DNA of 64,000 nucleotides, from contig OX439047.1 of NCBI GenBank assembly GCA_949317995.1, positions 33,270,950-33,334,949 of the forward strand, in the 5' to 3' direction. The stretch is from Acholoe squamosa (lineage: Eukaryota > Annelida > Polychaeta > Phyllodocida > Polynoidae). Below the pieces are notes generated by a model. The model was not told the origin of the DNA. It saw only the letters and a list, made by a program, of their open reading frames with translations, and searched no databases. Positions 1-11,765 of this stretch are shown here, in pieces (positions within the stretch are counted from its first letter, which is position 1; each line of letters begins with the position of its first letter). A program made the position numbers and the translations under genes.

Positions 1-726
1 ATATTAAGCCCTCCAGCCACTATTATCTGTTGCTTGTACTGTAGCAGCATGGAAAGTTGTTTTGATAACAGTAACGGCGCTACACGCAGCGCGGACGCGG
101 CAGTGGTTTATGCAAGTGCCTAACTGAGGGGAAGATTGTAAATATAGCCATTTCTCAGAAAATATTCCAATTTTAGTTCCGTAAAAAGGTGTATATGTAA
201 AATATAGACCTTTTCTACCTCTGGTGACATCATATTTATGTACTTTTCTAAGAAAGTAAGGGAAATTTGAAGATAAACAAGGGTACTGAGTTCTTAGTAC
301 ACACCATTATCCATGGACTTAGGGACTAATAAGAAACAGGTTAGTCCTGAACCTGACGAGGGTCACAGGTCTGGGTTTATCTATGTGAATAAAACAAAAG
401 AGAAAGTACAGTGACGCCTGGACTTTCTTTAGGTGGCCAATAGAGTCCAGTAGTTGTTAGTAAATACTTTGGGTTTTTGTATCAACGTTCTAGAAGCAGG
501 CAGCTAAAAATTTATCACTGGGGATGGTAAAAGTTTCAAATGTTGACAGGAATCGAGGTCATTGAATATCCTCAAATACTCCAATTTGTTCAGATAATTG
601 CCAATCAGCGATGAGGATCAGAATCAAAAATGGTGGATGTTTGGACTGTGGCATTTAGAAACCAACTTGCAACTTTATTCAATTCTTAAGTAAAATATGT
701 ATGTTTATCTCCTCTCATATGACCTG
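1..726. other. No gene seen; old dispersed repeat at about 490-600
   Basis: AT-rich DNA without a supportable reading frame. Part of it (about 520-600) resembles 12830-12910: both hold a run like AAAAGYTTCAAA-GTTGACA followed by GAGGTC and AACATCCTCAAA-type sequence. I read this as two diverged copies of one old interspersed repeat. Its family is not recognised. Confidence 0.35.
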
Positions 727-731
727 GAGGC

Positions 732-915
732 CATTTCTCGAGATGGTACGACTAAGCCCCTTCAAGTCGTACCAGGATCCACATGGTACAACTGGACACA
801 AAGCAATATAAGTGGCTTGTCTGGTACGATCTACCAGACTGACATGAACTATTCCCCTCCCTGCACCCCACTAAGTTCTGAGTCCCAGTCGTACAGCCCA
901 ATCGTACCAGGCTAG
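732..915. repeat. AGTCGTACC motif cluster, left arm of a 5 kb inverted pair
   Basis: Several copies of AGTCGTACC/GGTACGACT and close variants lie within about 180 bp. The outermost 23 bases (732-754) match the reverse complement of 5775-5797 at 22 of 23 positions. This makes the cluster one arm of an inverted pair about 5.07 kb apart. The arms could be ends of a composite mobile element or two opposite copies of a short repeat. No target duplication is evident. The small frames crossing it look like chance. Confidence 0.55.
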
Positions 916-1929
916 TCGTAGTGAAGGGTCTAATGTGCTGGCTGGTATAAGCTGGGAAATTGTTGGGTGCACTCATCATCTCAAAAGGAAACCTTTTTTC
1001 TATGTAGGCAAAACAATATTTTAGCTGGGGGGGCACTCCTTAACACTTTCAGCCCGGGTCTTTCCCAGGTGTTGGGAAACCAAAACCTCCCCAATGGACC
1101 TTCATATCACTGTCTTTTCAAGGTTATTTTCTTTTCCTTTTTGCATACTTGCTGATCTATAAGTAAGAGGATTCCCTCATTCACTGAAGTGTCATTATAT
1201 TCAAGAGTTTTGTTACAATGTCAGTTCTCTAATAATTATCATCATTATAGGCAAGAATCAACTATCAAATATGACATTTTTCTTCTTTTGTTTTGATTGC
1301 CATTATAAGATAAAAGAATGATTTTAGTCCAACTTACACTCTAGATATTCTTACTGATCATGAAAACCATTTAATATAGATATTGTACTCAGTTTTATAT
1401 CAAATTTTAGAGCAGCCAATGTTAAGATAAACTTATTCAAAATCTAGTTTTGCAGTGAAAATTGGATATGCTATTGCCACATTTATAAGGGAAAAAAACA
1501 TTTTTAAAAAAACCTTAGTATGACTCTTAGATACTGACCCATAAATTAGTACATAAGGCTATGTGTCACCACTATGATGCAACTCTGAGCGTAAAGGTTT
1601 CTGACAGGGGCGGTTTCTGATCAGACATGCCGGTGCAGGAAATCAACAGAAATAGATATTCCATATCACATATCAATAACACATATCAAGAAAAAATAAG
1701 CATTAAATATCCTTAATGAGGCTGCAAACTTGCTGTTTGTGATAGAATCAAACTACAATTCAATAAAGCAGTGGGTCAAAAATGGTCAGAAACTGGTCAG
1801 AAACAGTCAGAAACGAATTTCGTACATGCATCACTTATATGAGACATATAGCCAATACAGCATGTCCCACATTCTAAAATGTAAGTAACTACAAAGCATG
1901 CCAGTAAGACTATTGAGGCTAAAATCCAC

Positions 1930-2612
1930 TAAAGAATGGGATAAAGACATGGCCTCCTATCTGGTATCTACCTTTATCCCGGGATTTAATGGTATTCACG
2001 AATTGGCCTGAAGAAAATCCACAGCTGCAGCACAAGACCCCTATATGATGCCGGGTTCAGAATGTCTTTCAGATGCCCAAAAAGTCTCAAAGACCTACTC
2101 GTGAAATCGAAACTATCACCTTCGGAGCCCCTCGCCCCGAAACCCAATAAAAACAGGTGCCTCTCCTGGCCCAAATGCAACTATTCCCCCCAGCTGAACA
2201 AAAGTGGCAAAATCACTTGCACTGTGACGGGCAGGACTTACACCAGTAAATTCAATGTGTGTTGCTCCAGCACAAACTTGATTTACTGCATCACCTGCAA
2301 CATTTGTGGCAAACAATATGTGGGACAAACGTAAAAAATGCCATAAAAACTAGATTTTGCGACCACCATGGCAAAATCAGAAGAAAGGAGTTTAAGAAAA
2401 GTGAAGTCTCCTGACACATGAATTCTTGCTCCAAACGTGGTGAAGACACAAAACACAGAGACATGACCATCACTGTGGTGGACTTCATACATGCTAACCC
2501 AAAATCCGCCAAGGCCAAGAACTTACGGAACTTGATCGAGTATAATTGGATCCAGAGACTACACACAAACACCCTCCAAGGCCTGAATGTGGCTGACCCT
2601 CTGGTCCATTGA
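1930..2612 (+). mobile_element. Penelope-like element fragment, C-terminal GIY-YIG endonuclease part
   Basis: The translated sequence shows RCPKSLKDLLVKSKL, then paired cysteines, then NLIYCITCNICGKQYVGQT, and further on RNLIEYNWIQRLHTN and GLN near the end. This order is typical of the C-terminus of Penelope-like retroelements. There, a linker after the reverse transcriptase leads into a Cys-rich GIY-YIG nuclease that nicks target DNA; the Y-I and YVG motifs are visible. The reverse transcriptase itself is absent, so this is a 5'-truncated and degraded copy. Phage-type GIY-YIG nucleases are less likely because the upstream linker motif fits Penelope. Family assignment is from motif memory, without alignment. 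Confidence 0.75.
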
Positions 2613-2639
2613 TGACAACCCTAGATTTTTAGCAAATGG

Positions 2640-3120
2640 GGGGTGAAATATTGGGTAAATTGCCACGTACAATTTTATGATTAGTCCTATTGGACATTCT
2701 ACCTAATTTTTCACCTTTAAATTTTAAAATAGTGCCTGAACTCTATAGTTCTTGAACAATTGTCACCTCAAAGAATTTTTTTCAGATCTAGAAAAAAATT
2801 CATTGACCACCGCATCTTTATAAATAAGTCCCAGACTTATTTATAAAGACCCTGTGAGAACCCTGAGTCAACACACAATTTATAGGCTTACAAAAGGTAG
2901 CCTCTGGGCACCCATAAGTATGACCTATAATAAACTGGAATTTCTTAGCACCCATAAACACTAGTTTATGTTGCCAAAAAATCCAAAACCAAACCCCCAC
3001 TGGTCTGGTGCCACTCAATTGGTAATTTTTAGGCCAGTCCCAATCATCAAAATTAATTTATTTCAAGTGCAGTCTACAGATCCCCTTAGGTGAAACCGCC
3101 CAGTTCCTCTAATTAATCAC
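2640..3120. other. No gene seen
   Basis: AT-rich spacer between the Penelope fragment and the promoter-like block. A short inverted repeat, ATAAATAAGTC followed by GACTTATTTAT (about 2819-2845), would form a small hairpin. No convincing coding frame. Confidence 0.4.
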
Positions 3121-3131
3121 ACAGTGATGAG

Positions 3132-3330
3132 GACCAATCAGGAGCCCTGTTTCCCATCCTCATGGCAACAAACCTCCTGACAACAATCCAAACCAACAAA
3201 CATCTGTTGTGATTGGTCAATCTAGGTCAGGTGACAATCACTATAAAAGGGAACTTTTCAAAAATTGAGCCCATTCCAGTGGTAACTGCCATCAACAGCA
3301 CACTACCCCGTATTGAACGTCCTAAAATGT
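3132..3330 (+). promoter_or_regulatory. CCAAT/TATA promoter-like block followed by a splice-donor-like site
   Basis: The sequence shows a CCAAT box (3132-3142, GACCAATCAGG), an inverted CCAAT (3211-3222, GATTGGTCAATC) and TATAAAAG at 3242-3249. A start about 30 bp downstream, near 3270, is expected. A strong donor-like GTAAGT begins at 3329. The 16 bases CTAAAATGTAAGTAAC around it also occur at 1874-1889, just upstream of the Penelope fragment. Penelope-like elements often carry a promoter-bearing pseudo-LTR and can hold introns, so this may be that element's promoter. A host promoter is an alternative. No exon further downstream is recognised. Confidence 0.45.
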
Positions 3331-4334
3331 AAGTAACCCCTTGCCGCACTCCAGCAATCATGTTAACTATATGTACATGGGTTATATTTAGACCTATGCG
3401 ATGTCACAGGTTGCTTAGCTGCAGGCAAACATTCCAAGCACAGGGTTGGGTAGCTATACCCCTATTCCAAAGCAGCACAGAGGCAGAGCCCTATGCTTCA
3501 TACAACTAGTGCTTAAGTTAAGGCAAGTTGGTAGTAAAACATGGCACAGTAATGATATTGCAAATTAGATACACATTGTCGGGTCGAGACATCCTTTTTA
3601 CTATGACGATTCTCGATGACATTGATGAAGAGATAACTCAAGAACCCGTAGAACAGTTTTATATATTTTTATTGTGTAGCTAAACAATTGATGTTTCATA
3701 GTGAACAATATTTCTCGTTTGGCTAATGAGACGATACACATTTCCATTGGGAGAGATTCCATACTCAACTTACAATATAATAAATAAGTCCTTCCATCCC
3801 GTGATGATGATCTTCATCGTGCACTCCAGTATTACCATAGGAAGTCTATGGTTCCAGGCTTGGCATGCCTGTATATTAGTTAACCTATAGAGTACAGCAC
3901 ATGATGCTGCATGGCTATGATATTGTATACCGGAAGGTGGCACTGCACAACCCACATCTGAGCTGGGTGACCATCAGGGCTGCTACTGGTTCTACTAATG
4001 GGGGTATGGATATCCTGTCCCATGGGCTTGCTAGGTCTGGTTCATACTGAAATGAACTGGTCTATGGGCCTCACTATGGGATAGCCCTGCATGATGGTTA
4101 TCATACATAATGGTTATACTGTATAATGGATATCCTGCCTAATGGTTATCCCTTGCGTACTCTTTATGTATTCTGGACTATTAGTGGTATGGTCTACATA
4201 TAGTTGTTTTAATGGGGCCTAATTGTACAGAAAGGTGAAATATGGGTGGTTAATAGGTGGAGGCAATAATTATATAGAGATTACTATAAGGTGAGATTTA
4301 TAATGAATTTAATGTATGTATTATGCTGACAACA
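3331..4334. other. No gene seen
   Basis: About 1 kb without a supportable gene. At 4085-4150 there is a short run of degenerate repeats of the type ATGGTTATCnTGCmTA. Nothing else stands out. Confidence 0.4.
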
Positions 4335-4336
4335 TA

Positions 4337-5432
4337 CACAGCTAAAAATAATTTTCTTATCCAAGAAAATATACTTGATATAAGAACTCTTTTCTAGTTA
4401 TGAGGAAAATTCTGGTTATAAGAGTCATCAGTCATCTTGTCTTTAAGAAAAATCAAGTTTAAAACAAATCCTGAGCTGCCTTCTTGATTTAAGTGTTCAA
4501 GGTTATTTATCTTTCAAAAATTGGTAGTTTTGTCCACCAGGTAACATTATTTATCTTATATCCGAAAACAAGAAAGTCTTATTTCTTGATATGAGATTTA
4601 TTAAACTAGAAGTGTTTTCTTGCATCTAGAAAATGGTACAACTTTAATCTTGTTAGAAATTGGCCAAGGAATATTATCTAACATGCCAGGTATATATAAT
4701 TTTCTTAATATGAGGAAAGTTACATAGTCTGCCACTAGGTGCCAGCACTACCTGTTATGGTGAATTATTTGCAATATAAAGTACAACTTCCTAGCTTAAC
4801 CTTGGTCCTAAAACATTATATGTGGCAAAATAAAGTGAAAACTGAAGGAAGCTTATTTGGAATTATTTTAGTATCAGGTTCATTAGTTTGATAGTTGATT
4901 GAGGGGAATTCAAGGCACAAAGGAAGCTAAACACCTTTTGCGTAGATAATATGATAATGTAAGGGTTAGATGTGCCATGGCCTTTCATTAAGTCAAAGAC
5001 TTTGAATAAAGGTCTTATTCACTTATGAAAATGTGGTTTCAAAGAGTTGCATGTAATCTGATGAACATCTGTCACTGAGGTAACCTTCTATTCTATCTAA
5101 AGCATTTCTATAATAGACAAATATCATATCCACTTTACAAACAAGGAAAGTAAGGAAATGAGAAAATATAACTTATTTTAAGAAAAAGTATGAGTAAGTT
5201 TATTTTAAAATAATCCTCTTCCATGAGAATTATTTATTTCCTTTAAGGAAAATTCTAGAAAATTTAATCCCGATTTGAGAATAAATTACTTGATTTAAGA
5301 ATTTATTTCTTAAGATTGTATTTCTTAATTCAAGTAAGCTGGACATACCAAGATTTCAAGTAAAATTTTGTTACATGGCAGACAATAAATGAGAATTAAT
5401 TTCTTAAAATAAGAAAGTTATTTTTGGCTGTG
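4337..5432. mobile_element. 1.1 kb non-coding TIR element with TA target site (Tc1/mariner-like MITE)
   Basis: The left end (CACAGCTAAAAATAATTTTC) and the reverse complement of the right end (CACAGCCAAAAATAACTTTC) match at 18 of 20 bases and continue imperfectly inward. Both sides are flanked by TA, the target duplication expected of the Tc1/mariner superfamily. The interior is about 1.1 kb of AT-rich sequence full of TTCTTNNNNAAGAAA-like words, with no coding frame. It is therefore a non-autonomous element. Assignment to Tc1/mariner rests only on the TA target site and general form. Confidence 0.7.
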
Positions 5433-5667
5433 TAGGTGAAAGCCAAAGCAAGTGCAGACTGAATGCTTGGTGCCCAACTTGGATGTGACATCTGTGGAAA
5501 TAGGAGCAACGCCACACAAAGTCCTGCCCTCTGTTTCAACATTTATAATGTATCTATGTACTAATTTAGAACTATTCTATAAATACACCATGCACAAACA
5601 ACAATCAACCTTCAAGATACAATTCGTGAATAAAATGAACCCAGTTGCATCAGGCTAAGGGATGATT

Positions 5668-5797
5668 CTGGTATGACTGGCCTGGACATTTGGACACTAT
5701 ATTGGAGTGTACCCAAGCAGTCACAGGCAAATTCTGGTACGACTGGAACAGCTTCTAGTCGTACTAGATATCTCTAGTCGTACCATCTTGAGAAATG
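5668..5797. repeat. AGTCGTACC motif cluster, right arm
   Basis: Four copies of the CTGGTACGACTGG / CTAGTCGTAC type lie in 130 bp. The last 23 bases mirror 732-754. This is the partner of the left cluster; between the two arms lie the Penelope fragment, the promoter-like block and the TA-flanked MITE. Confidence 0.55.
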
Positions 5798-5799
5798 CA

Positions 5800-6603
5800 T
5801 GTTGTCCGAAAGTTGACAATTGTAAACCCTCTCAACTAAACAAGTTTACCCATCCTTAAGACAAAAGATAATTCAGTGTTCTTCCGTCATCCCTCTGGAC
5901 CTACATATAACATAAACCACTCTAATTAGCTGACATTGGTCCGTTTAAAAGATGAGGTCTCAAACAACTGCTGGTCCCAAATAATTTTGTTAAATCACAA
6001 CGCCCCTGGTCTATTTGATTACTCTCCCCTTAATATCTCTATTGATTCTTCCACTGCTATTTCTACATCTTGATTCCTTTACCTTCCAATGCTTATGACC
6101 CAAACTATACTGTTCACTTCCTTAGTACTCCTTCCTGTGCTTCACCAGAAGGAGTTACAGAATTTGCTTCGATTGCAGTTGGCTAACTGTCAGAAGTGGA
6201 AACATCCACTAAGGCCTGAGAACAGGGTCCTGTTCAATTGAGATATCCTTTAGAGGGCAATCTGCTAGCTCCACTAGGGAAACATGGGTGTTTGCATTAT
6301 GCCGGTGTATGCTCTTGACTGATTGTAAATCTTAAAACAAAAGTATAATCTAACATCTCATAATATAGGTGTTAACTACGATTGGCATACCAAAATATCG
6401 TATTATTTTATCTCGATTCTATAAATTGCACACAGTTTTGTGCAGAAAATGATATGATTTTATGAAAAAGTATTCAATTGCCGTTCAATTGCCACAAAAT
6501 ATAAGTCCAAAATAAACTGCCAAACAATTTCAAATTGTGATGAAAAACAACTTAATCGTAATTAGCAGTGACAGATCTAGACTGCTATTCAAATAACATT
6601 CTA
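5800..6603. other. No gene seen
   Basis: AT-rich spacer with no reading frame worth reporting. The words TTCAATTGCC and GCCGTTCAATTGCC recur close together near 6473-6494. Otherwise featureless. Confidence 0.4.
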
Positions 6604-8429
6604 CCCAGCAAATTGTCGTTATCTGTCGCCATGATTGGTCATCAATGGTGACTCCTTTTTGAGTGATAACTCACTGCGTCATCTTTCGCCACTGTGTGTC
6701 AGTCTCACATGGCATGGCAATTTATCACAACAGTCACCAACATGATCTCACTCACTGCGTGAGTATGTTCCACCCCTTGTCATCCCTCACAAAGCATGCT
6801 GACTTATCACCACCATCGCCAACATGGATCTACCTCACTGCGTGAGTATGTGCCACTGCCTGTCAACTCTCAATCAGAATGGCGGCTTATCACAAGCATC
6901 GCCAACATGGATCTGACTCACTGTGTGATTATGTACCACTCCCGGTCAGCTCTCACTCAGAATGGCAGCTTATCACCACCATCGCCAACATGGATCTCAC
7001 TCACTCTGTCAATATGTGCCACTGCCTGTTAACTCTCACTCAGAATGGCGGCTTATCACAAGCATCGCCAACATGGATCTCACTCACTGTGTGATAATGT
7101 ACCACTCCCATGCCACTGGCATCAACACTCACACAAAATGGCGACTTATCACTACCATTGCCAACATTGGTCTCACTCAATACGTGAACTTGTGTCACTC
7201 CATGTCAATGCTCTCTGAGGATTGCATCATCTGTCACTCACTCTCACTCAGAATGGCAACTGATCACCACCATTGCCAGCCTTTGTCTCACTCAATGCGT
7301 GAATTTGTGTCACTCCAAGTCAATGCTCTCTGAGGATTGCATCATCTGTCACTCACTCTCACTCAGAATGGCAACTTATCACCACCATTGCCAAAGTTAT
7401 TGAGACAGCACCACTGTTCAACATGTAGCCTATCTAGGACGTGTGGGCATGAAGTATAAGTCCCATACTTATCAAATGTGCTTTGTTGCACACTGATTTC
7501 CATGTAATACTTCAGGGTTGAATCAAACAAGATTATATAGAGAAAATATCAATTGAATTTAAATAGAGGTATCTCTAAAATAAAAGCAACTATCCATAAA
7601 CACCTTTTCTCTGGTTACAGGAAAAATACATAAGGAAGTATCTACATGAACACCTTGTCTGTGGTTAGAGGGAAGATACATATGGCAATACCTTCTCTGG
7701 CAAAACATACATTGATCTGGCAGATGTGAGGCTGCATGATTACCAATGTCGATGAGCATGAGCTTTTTATCTAACAAGATGAGTGATCACCAGCATCGCC
7801 ATCACTGGTGAGTCTGAGTGATCACCACTCTCGCCATCCATGGTGAACCTGCGCTATGACGTGGTGCGCATTTTATCTAGCGAGGTGAGTGATCAACTGC
7901 CTTGCCATCCCTGGTGAGTGTGAGTCATCACGATCCTCGCCAACCTTGGTGAACGTGCATTATGGCATGGTGTGCGTTTCATCTAGCGAGATGAATGATC
8001 ACCTGAGTGACCATCCCCCGTGAGTGTGAGTGATCACAATCCTTGCCATCTGTGGTGAATGTGTGTTAGGATGTGGTGTGCGTCTCATCTAGCGAAGTGA
8101 GTGATCACTCATGTCGCCATCCCTGGTGAGGATGAGTGATTACTCATGTCGCCATCCCTGGTGAGGATGAGTGATCATGATCCTCGCCATCCCTGGTGAA
8201 CATGCACTATGACAAGGTGCGTGTTTCATCTAGCGAGGTGAGTGATCACCTGTGTCGCCATCCCTGGTGAGTCTGAGTGATCACCATCCTCGCCATCTGA
8301 GGTGAGGCCATGTGATCACCACCATTGCTATTCCTGGTGATCTTGTGCTAAAACAACGTCGTGTTCCATCTAGCGACATGTGTGAGCCACTTCACACAGG
8401 TTGACGAGGAATCACGACAATTTGCTGGG
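6604..8429. mobile_element. 1.83 kb TIR element with two internal minisatellite arrays
   Basis: The ends are CCCAGCAAATTGTCGT and its inverted form, with TA on both sides. Inside the left half, near-identical units of 83 bp repeat (word starts at 6796, 6879 and 6962, then about 7046). Inside the right half, units of about 106 bp repeat, marked by TCTAGCGAGGTGAGTGATC at about 7876, 7982, 8088 and 8228. A non-repetitive centre (about 7400-7770) separates them. Open frames across the left array exist only because the unit lacks stops in some frames. A 222 bp relative with the same ends sits at 11502-11723, so this looks like a non-autonomous family that grew by internal tandem amplification. Confidence 0.75.
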
Positions 8430-9319
8430 TAGCTGTTTAACTTCATACCCTTTTACTCCAACTTTATACTTTAACTTTAATACAATCCAAATTGTTGAAA
8501 AAGTTATGAAAGTTAAAGTCATGACAGGTAGTGTGAGACTATAAAAGTCCCATACCATTGTGCTGTTAGGCAAATTGACACCAGTGGCTCTTTTTGTGAA
8601 TTAAATACTGGTTGTTTGTCCACTTGTATTGCCTTTTTAGAGAAACAGTTGTCACCTCTGCTTTTTCCTTCTCCAAACAGGAGCTGCACCATCCACCCAA
8701 ACAAGGATGAACTTTTTTCTGCTGACAACACATATTGTTTTGATTTTCTTCCCTTTTTGTAAATGTAAATCTCTTTCCATAAAAGAGTCATGGGCTAGTT
8801 ACGCTTGCATGGTCATAAGAAGTAATACAAGTGGGTACATTGTGCAATCTTTCAACGTATGTACGTAGGTGTAGTACCGTCATTTGTGATATTTTCCACA
8901 CAGGCGTATCACAAACATAACTAAACCTACTGGTATTGGCACTTTTACAGGTAATGTTTGGCCCTAAAGCCGGCACGACAGTTCGGGAAAGGATCGTCAG
9001 TGGACACAGATCACCTACAAAGTCTCTTCTACCAGCTGGCGGCCAATCACATGTATATTACCCGAAGTTAGCTTGCTATAATCTGCCATAAACAATTTCC
9101 AGTTCAATGCTGGGGAACTGGAGTGAAGCGGTGTTGGATGCAATCAAGGATGAAATTTAGTGCACTGGACTTGCAGGGATTGTTATCGCATCTATGTGCA
9201 TTCCTGACCTTAGGAACACTCTGCCTCTAGCTTGCTTATTGGACTGATATGACGTGTACATGCGGCAATGATAAAAGGGACTTAAAGAGTCTAGGTCGTC
9301 TTGCCACTGCACATACACC
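8430..9319. other. No gene seen
   Basis: About 0.9 kb of spacer. The minus-strand frames of 62-90 codons have no recognisable domain, no repeat support and no clear start context, so I do not call them. Confidence 0.4.
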
Positions 9320-9696
9320 CAGGAGGCTGTTGCTCCTATAGTAAAAGGAAGAGCTGGCTAAAAATGCCCTCATTTCCAGTCCTTTCTTTACATGTAGCTA
9401 TAACTTGTCCTTTTTGTTGCTCACAAGTGGTCATTCAAGTACGGTGCTCAAAAAGGGGGATTTGAGTAGGTGCCTAGTTGGGAGAAGTCAGTCAGTACTA
9501 TAAACTATAAATAAACTATAGAGCATGTGACATGAGTAGGTACCTGGTAGTGCAGCTCTATCTATTTTAAACAAGGCAGTTGACTTTTCAGACTAATGTG
9601 GTGAGTGCAAGTACTTAGGTGAAGCAGTGCACGACTTGTTTAGAAAAGAGGGCATATACTCACAGCTCTTTTTACAATAGGAGCAACAGCCTACTG
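9320..9696. mobile_element. 377 bp MITE with CAGKAGGCTGTTGCTCC ends, copy 1
   Basis: Left end CAGGAGGCTGTTGCTCCTA; the reverse complement of the right end reads CAGTAGGCTGTTGCTCCTA. The body matches 22511-23223 over most of its length, including TTGCTCACAAGTGGTCAT, GGGAGAAGTCAGTCAGTA and GACTTTTCAGACTAATGTGG. There is no coding frame. No target duplication is clear at either copy, so the superfamily is left open. Confidence 0.75.
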
Positions 9697-10720
9697 AGCA
9701 CCCTGTAGGTATTGAGCAAAGTATTGTACTGGACACCTGTGCCTACCACAGGCAGCCCCCAGCAGGCTGGCAATAGGAGAGCCCCAAACGGGTCATTATT
9801 AAAGTGATCTGTACTGTATTCTAAATACAGTATACTATTTTTGATTTCATCAATCCCATTTTGTAAGTCATAGGCATGAGATAAACCCAGATTTAACACT
9901 TGCAAGATGAATTTATATAGTTAAAATCACTCACTAAAGTAAAGCATCTATTGAATAAGACACATTTCAGATAATTGATCATTGTGGAAATCTAGCACCA
10001 TAACTGATGGATTTTCTTCTTTTACACTGTAAGGAATTTTATAGGCTTTGTGTTGATTAAATATAATCAAGATCTGGACATGGGGTCATGATTTAATTTT
10101 TTGGCTCATATAATGAAAATGTAACTGTAGCAGGTGGTTTAAGGAAATTCAAAGCATAATTAAACATGTTATACTATCAACTAATTCAAAATTATGCATA
10201 ATCAAACCAGTATAATAGGAAAAGCAACTTTTGAAATCATGGGAAAGGGGGTGTATTCAACATGGAGTGAAGTCAATAATTTGTTCAAAATGCCCCCATT
10301 ATCAGACTTCTGCTATGGACAAACTAAACCGTAAACATTGAATTTTATTTCACTAATCAAATGCACATGTATACACAGTCTATATATGTAATTCTGGACA
10401 TGGGATCAAAAGATGATCGTGATCCTTTAATTTGAGCTAAATTCCCTGTTTTGCGTCTCAAATCAGTTCCTCCAAGTAATTAGGCTTACTACCAGACATT
10501 TTTGTTTTTTGATTGTTCAGTCGATAGTCATTATCTTCTTCAGATGGAGTGGGGAATTTAGCTTTAATTGCAACCCTGGAGACAACTCGCTACAAACAGC
10601 AAATGATTGTGAATACAAAAACCCTGTACACTGGCTTCCTTTGGGGTACCCTGGCATTCTATCCGATGATGTCCTGGATGTTGACAAAGGGAATCACACC
10701 CCTCCACAGTCGTGGTCAAG
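9697..10720. other. No gene seen
   Basis: AT-rich spacer of about 1 kb. The 112-codon plus frame starting at 10509 runs into the next repeat element and shows no domain, so it is not called. Confidence 0.4.
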
Positions 10721-11765
10721 TGTGAGGCCCCTACATCTTAAAATGTCCCTATCCCTCAAAAATATGTGGGATAGGGGCCGTTTGCAATTTTGGGCCCATC
10801 TAAAGTCCCTAACGAAAATGTCCCTAGCCTACAAAATTTTGAGATAATTATAGGGGCCACGTTTAATTAGCGTCTATCTCACAAAATTAATGTCTGTGAG
10901 ATCATTTGTAAGATAGGGACATGTCAGGTCCCTACGTTTCAAAATGTCTCAGAACCCAATTTGACCTATTTTCACCCATATTGACCCAACTAACTCATCT
11001 CGGATCAATCTGACCAATCTGGTCCAATTGACCTATTTTGACCCATATTGACCATAGTCCTCAAAATAAGTCAAATAGACAGAAATTGGGCCAAATTTAG
11101 TCAGATAGACGCATGTTTGGTCAAAGGAGGTAAAATTATGGGCTAGGTTGGGCCAAAACAGGTCGATATAGGTCAAAATGGATCAAATTGGCCCCAGAGA
11201 CATCATGTTGGCCAATCATGGGGATATTTGTCCAAATAGAGCTGGATTGGTCCAAGTTTGGTAAGATTAGGCCAAATCAGGTCAGTATTAAGCAAAAGCT
11301 GGGTCAAATTGACCCATTATGGGTTATTTGGCCGAGGATTGAACCAAATTGAATCAGTTGGACACAAAATGGGTCAGCTGGGTCAAAACAGGTTAAAATG
11401 GGTTAAAATAGTGATTTTGTAATTTAGGGACCTCACAGAGCCCCTATGTTGCAAACAACAGATAGGGACTTGACTTAGGCCCTATGTCTCAAAACAGACG
11501 ACCCAGCAAATTGTTGTGAGTCCTCATCAACCTGTGTGAAGTGGCTCACACATGTCGCTAGATGGAACACGACATCGTTATAGCACAAGATCACCAGGAA
11601 TAGCAATTGCTATGCCACATTAGTCTAACACACAGTGGCGAAAGATGACGGAATGAGTTATCACTCAAAAAGGAGTCACCATTGATGACCAATCATGGCG
11701 ACAGATGACGACAATTTGCTGGGGATTTAGAGGTATAGGGTTTCTTGAGACTTAGGGGCCTCACA
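10721..11765. mobile_element. 1.05 kb TIR element built of degenerate GGTCAAATTGGCC-type repeats
   Basis: The left end TGTGAGGCCCCTACATCT mirrors the right end, whose reverse complement is TGTGAGGCCCCTAAGTCT. From about 10960 to 11420 the interior is a degenerate array of GGTCAAA/TTGACC words. Related TAGGGAC and CCCCTA words recur near both ends. A second element (11502-11723) sits inside its right half, so this element is the older of the two. There is no coding potential. No target duplication seen; family not recognised. Confidence 0.6.
11502..11723. mobile_element. 222 bp MITE with CCCAGCAAATTG ends, nested
   Basis: The ends CCCAGCAAATTGTTGT and inverted CCCAGCAAATTGTCGT match the 1.83 kb element at 6604-8429. 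Its interior corresponds, in opposite orientation, to the outer flanks of that element: CATCAACCTGTGTGAAGTGG and AAAGGAGTCACCATTGATGA are shared. It lacks the internal minisatellites, so it is either the compact ancestral form or a deletion derivative. Confidence 0.75.

Noticed and set aside
6663-7333. Series of overlapping plus-strand frames of 60-123 codons
   Set aside because: They are the 83 bp minisatellite read in several frames; no conserved product.
10509-10847. 112-codon plus frame as a gene
   Set aside because: It crosses the border of the TGTGAGGCCCCTA element and has no domain.
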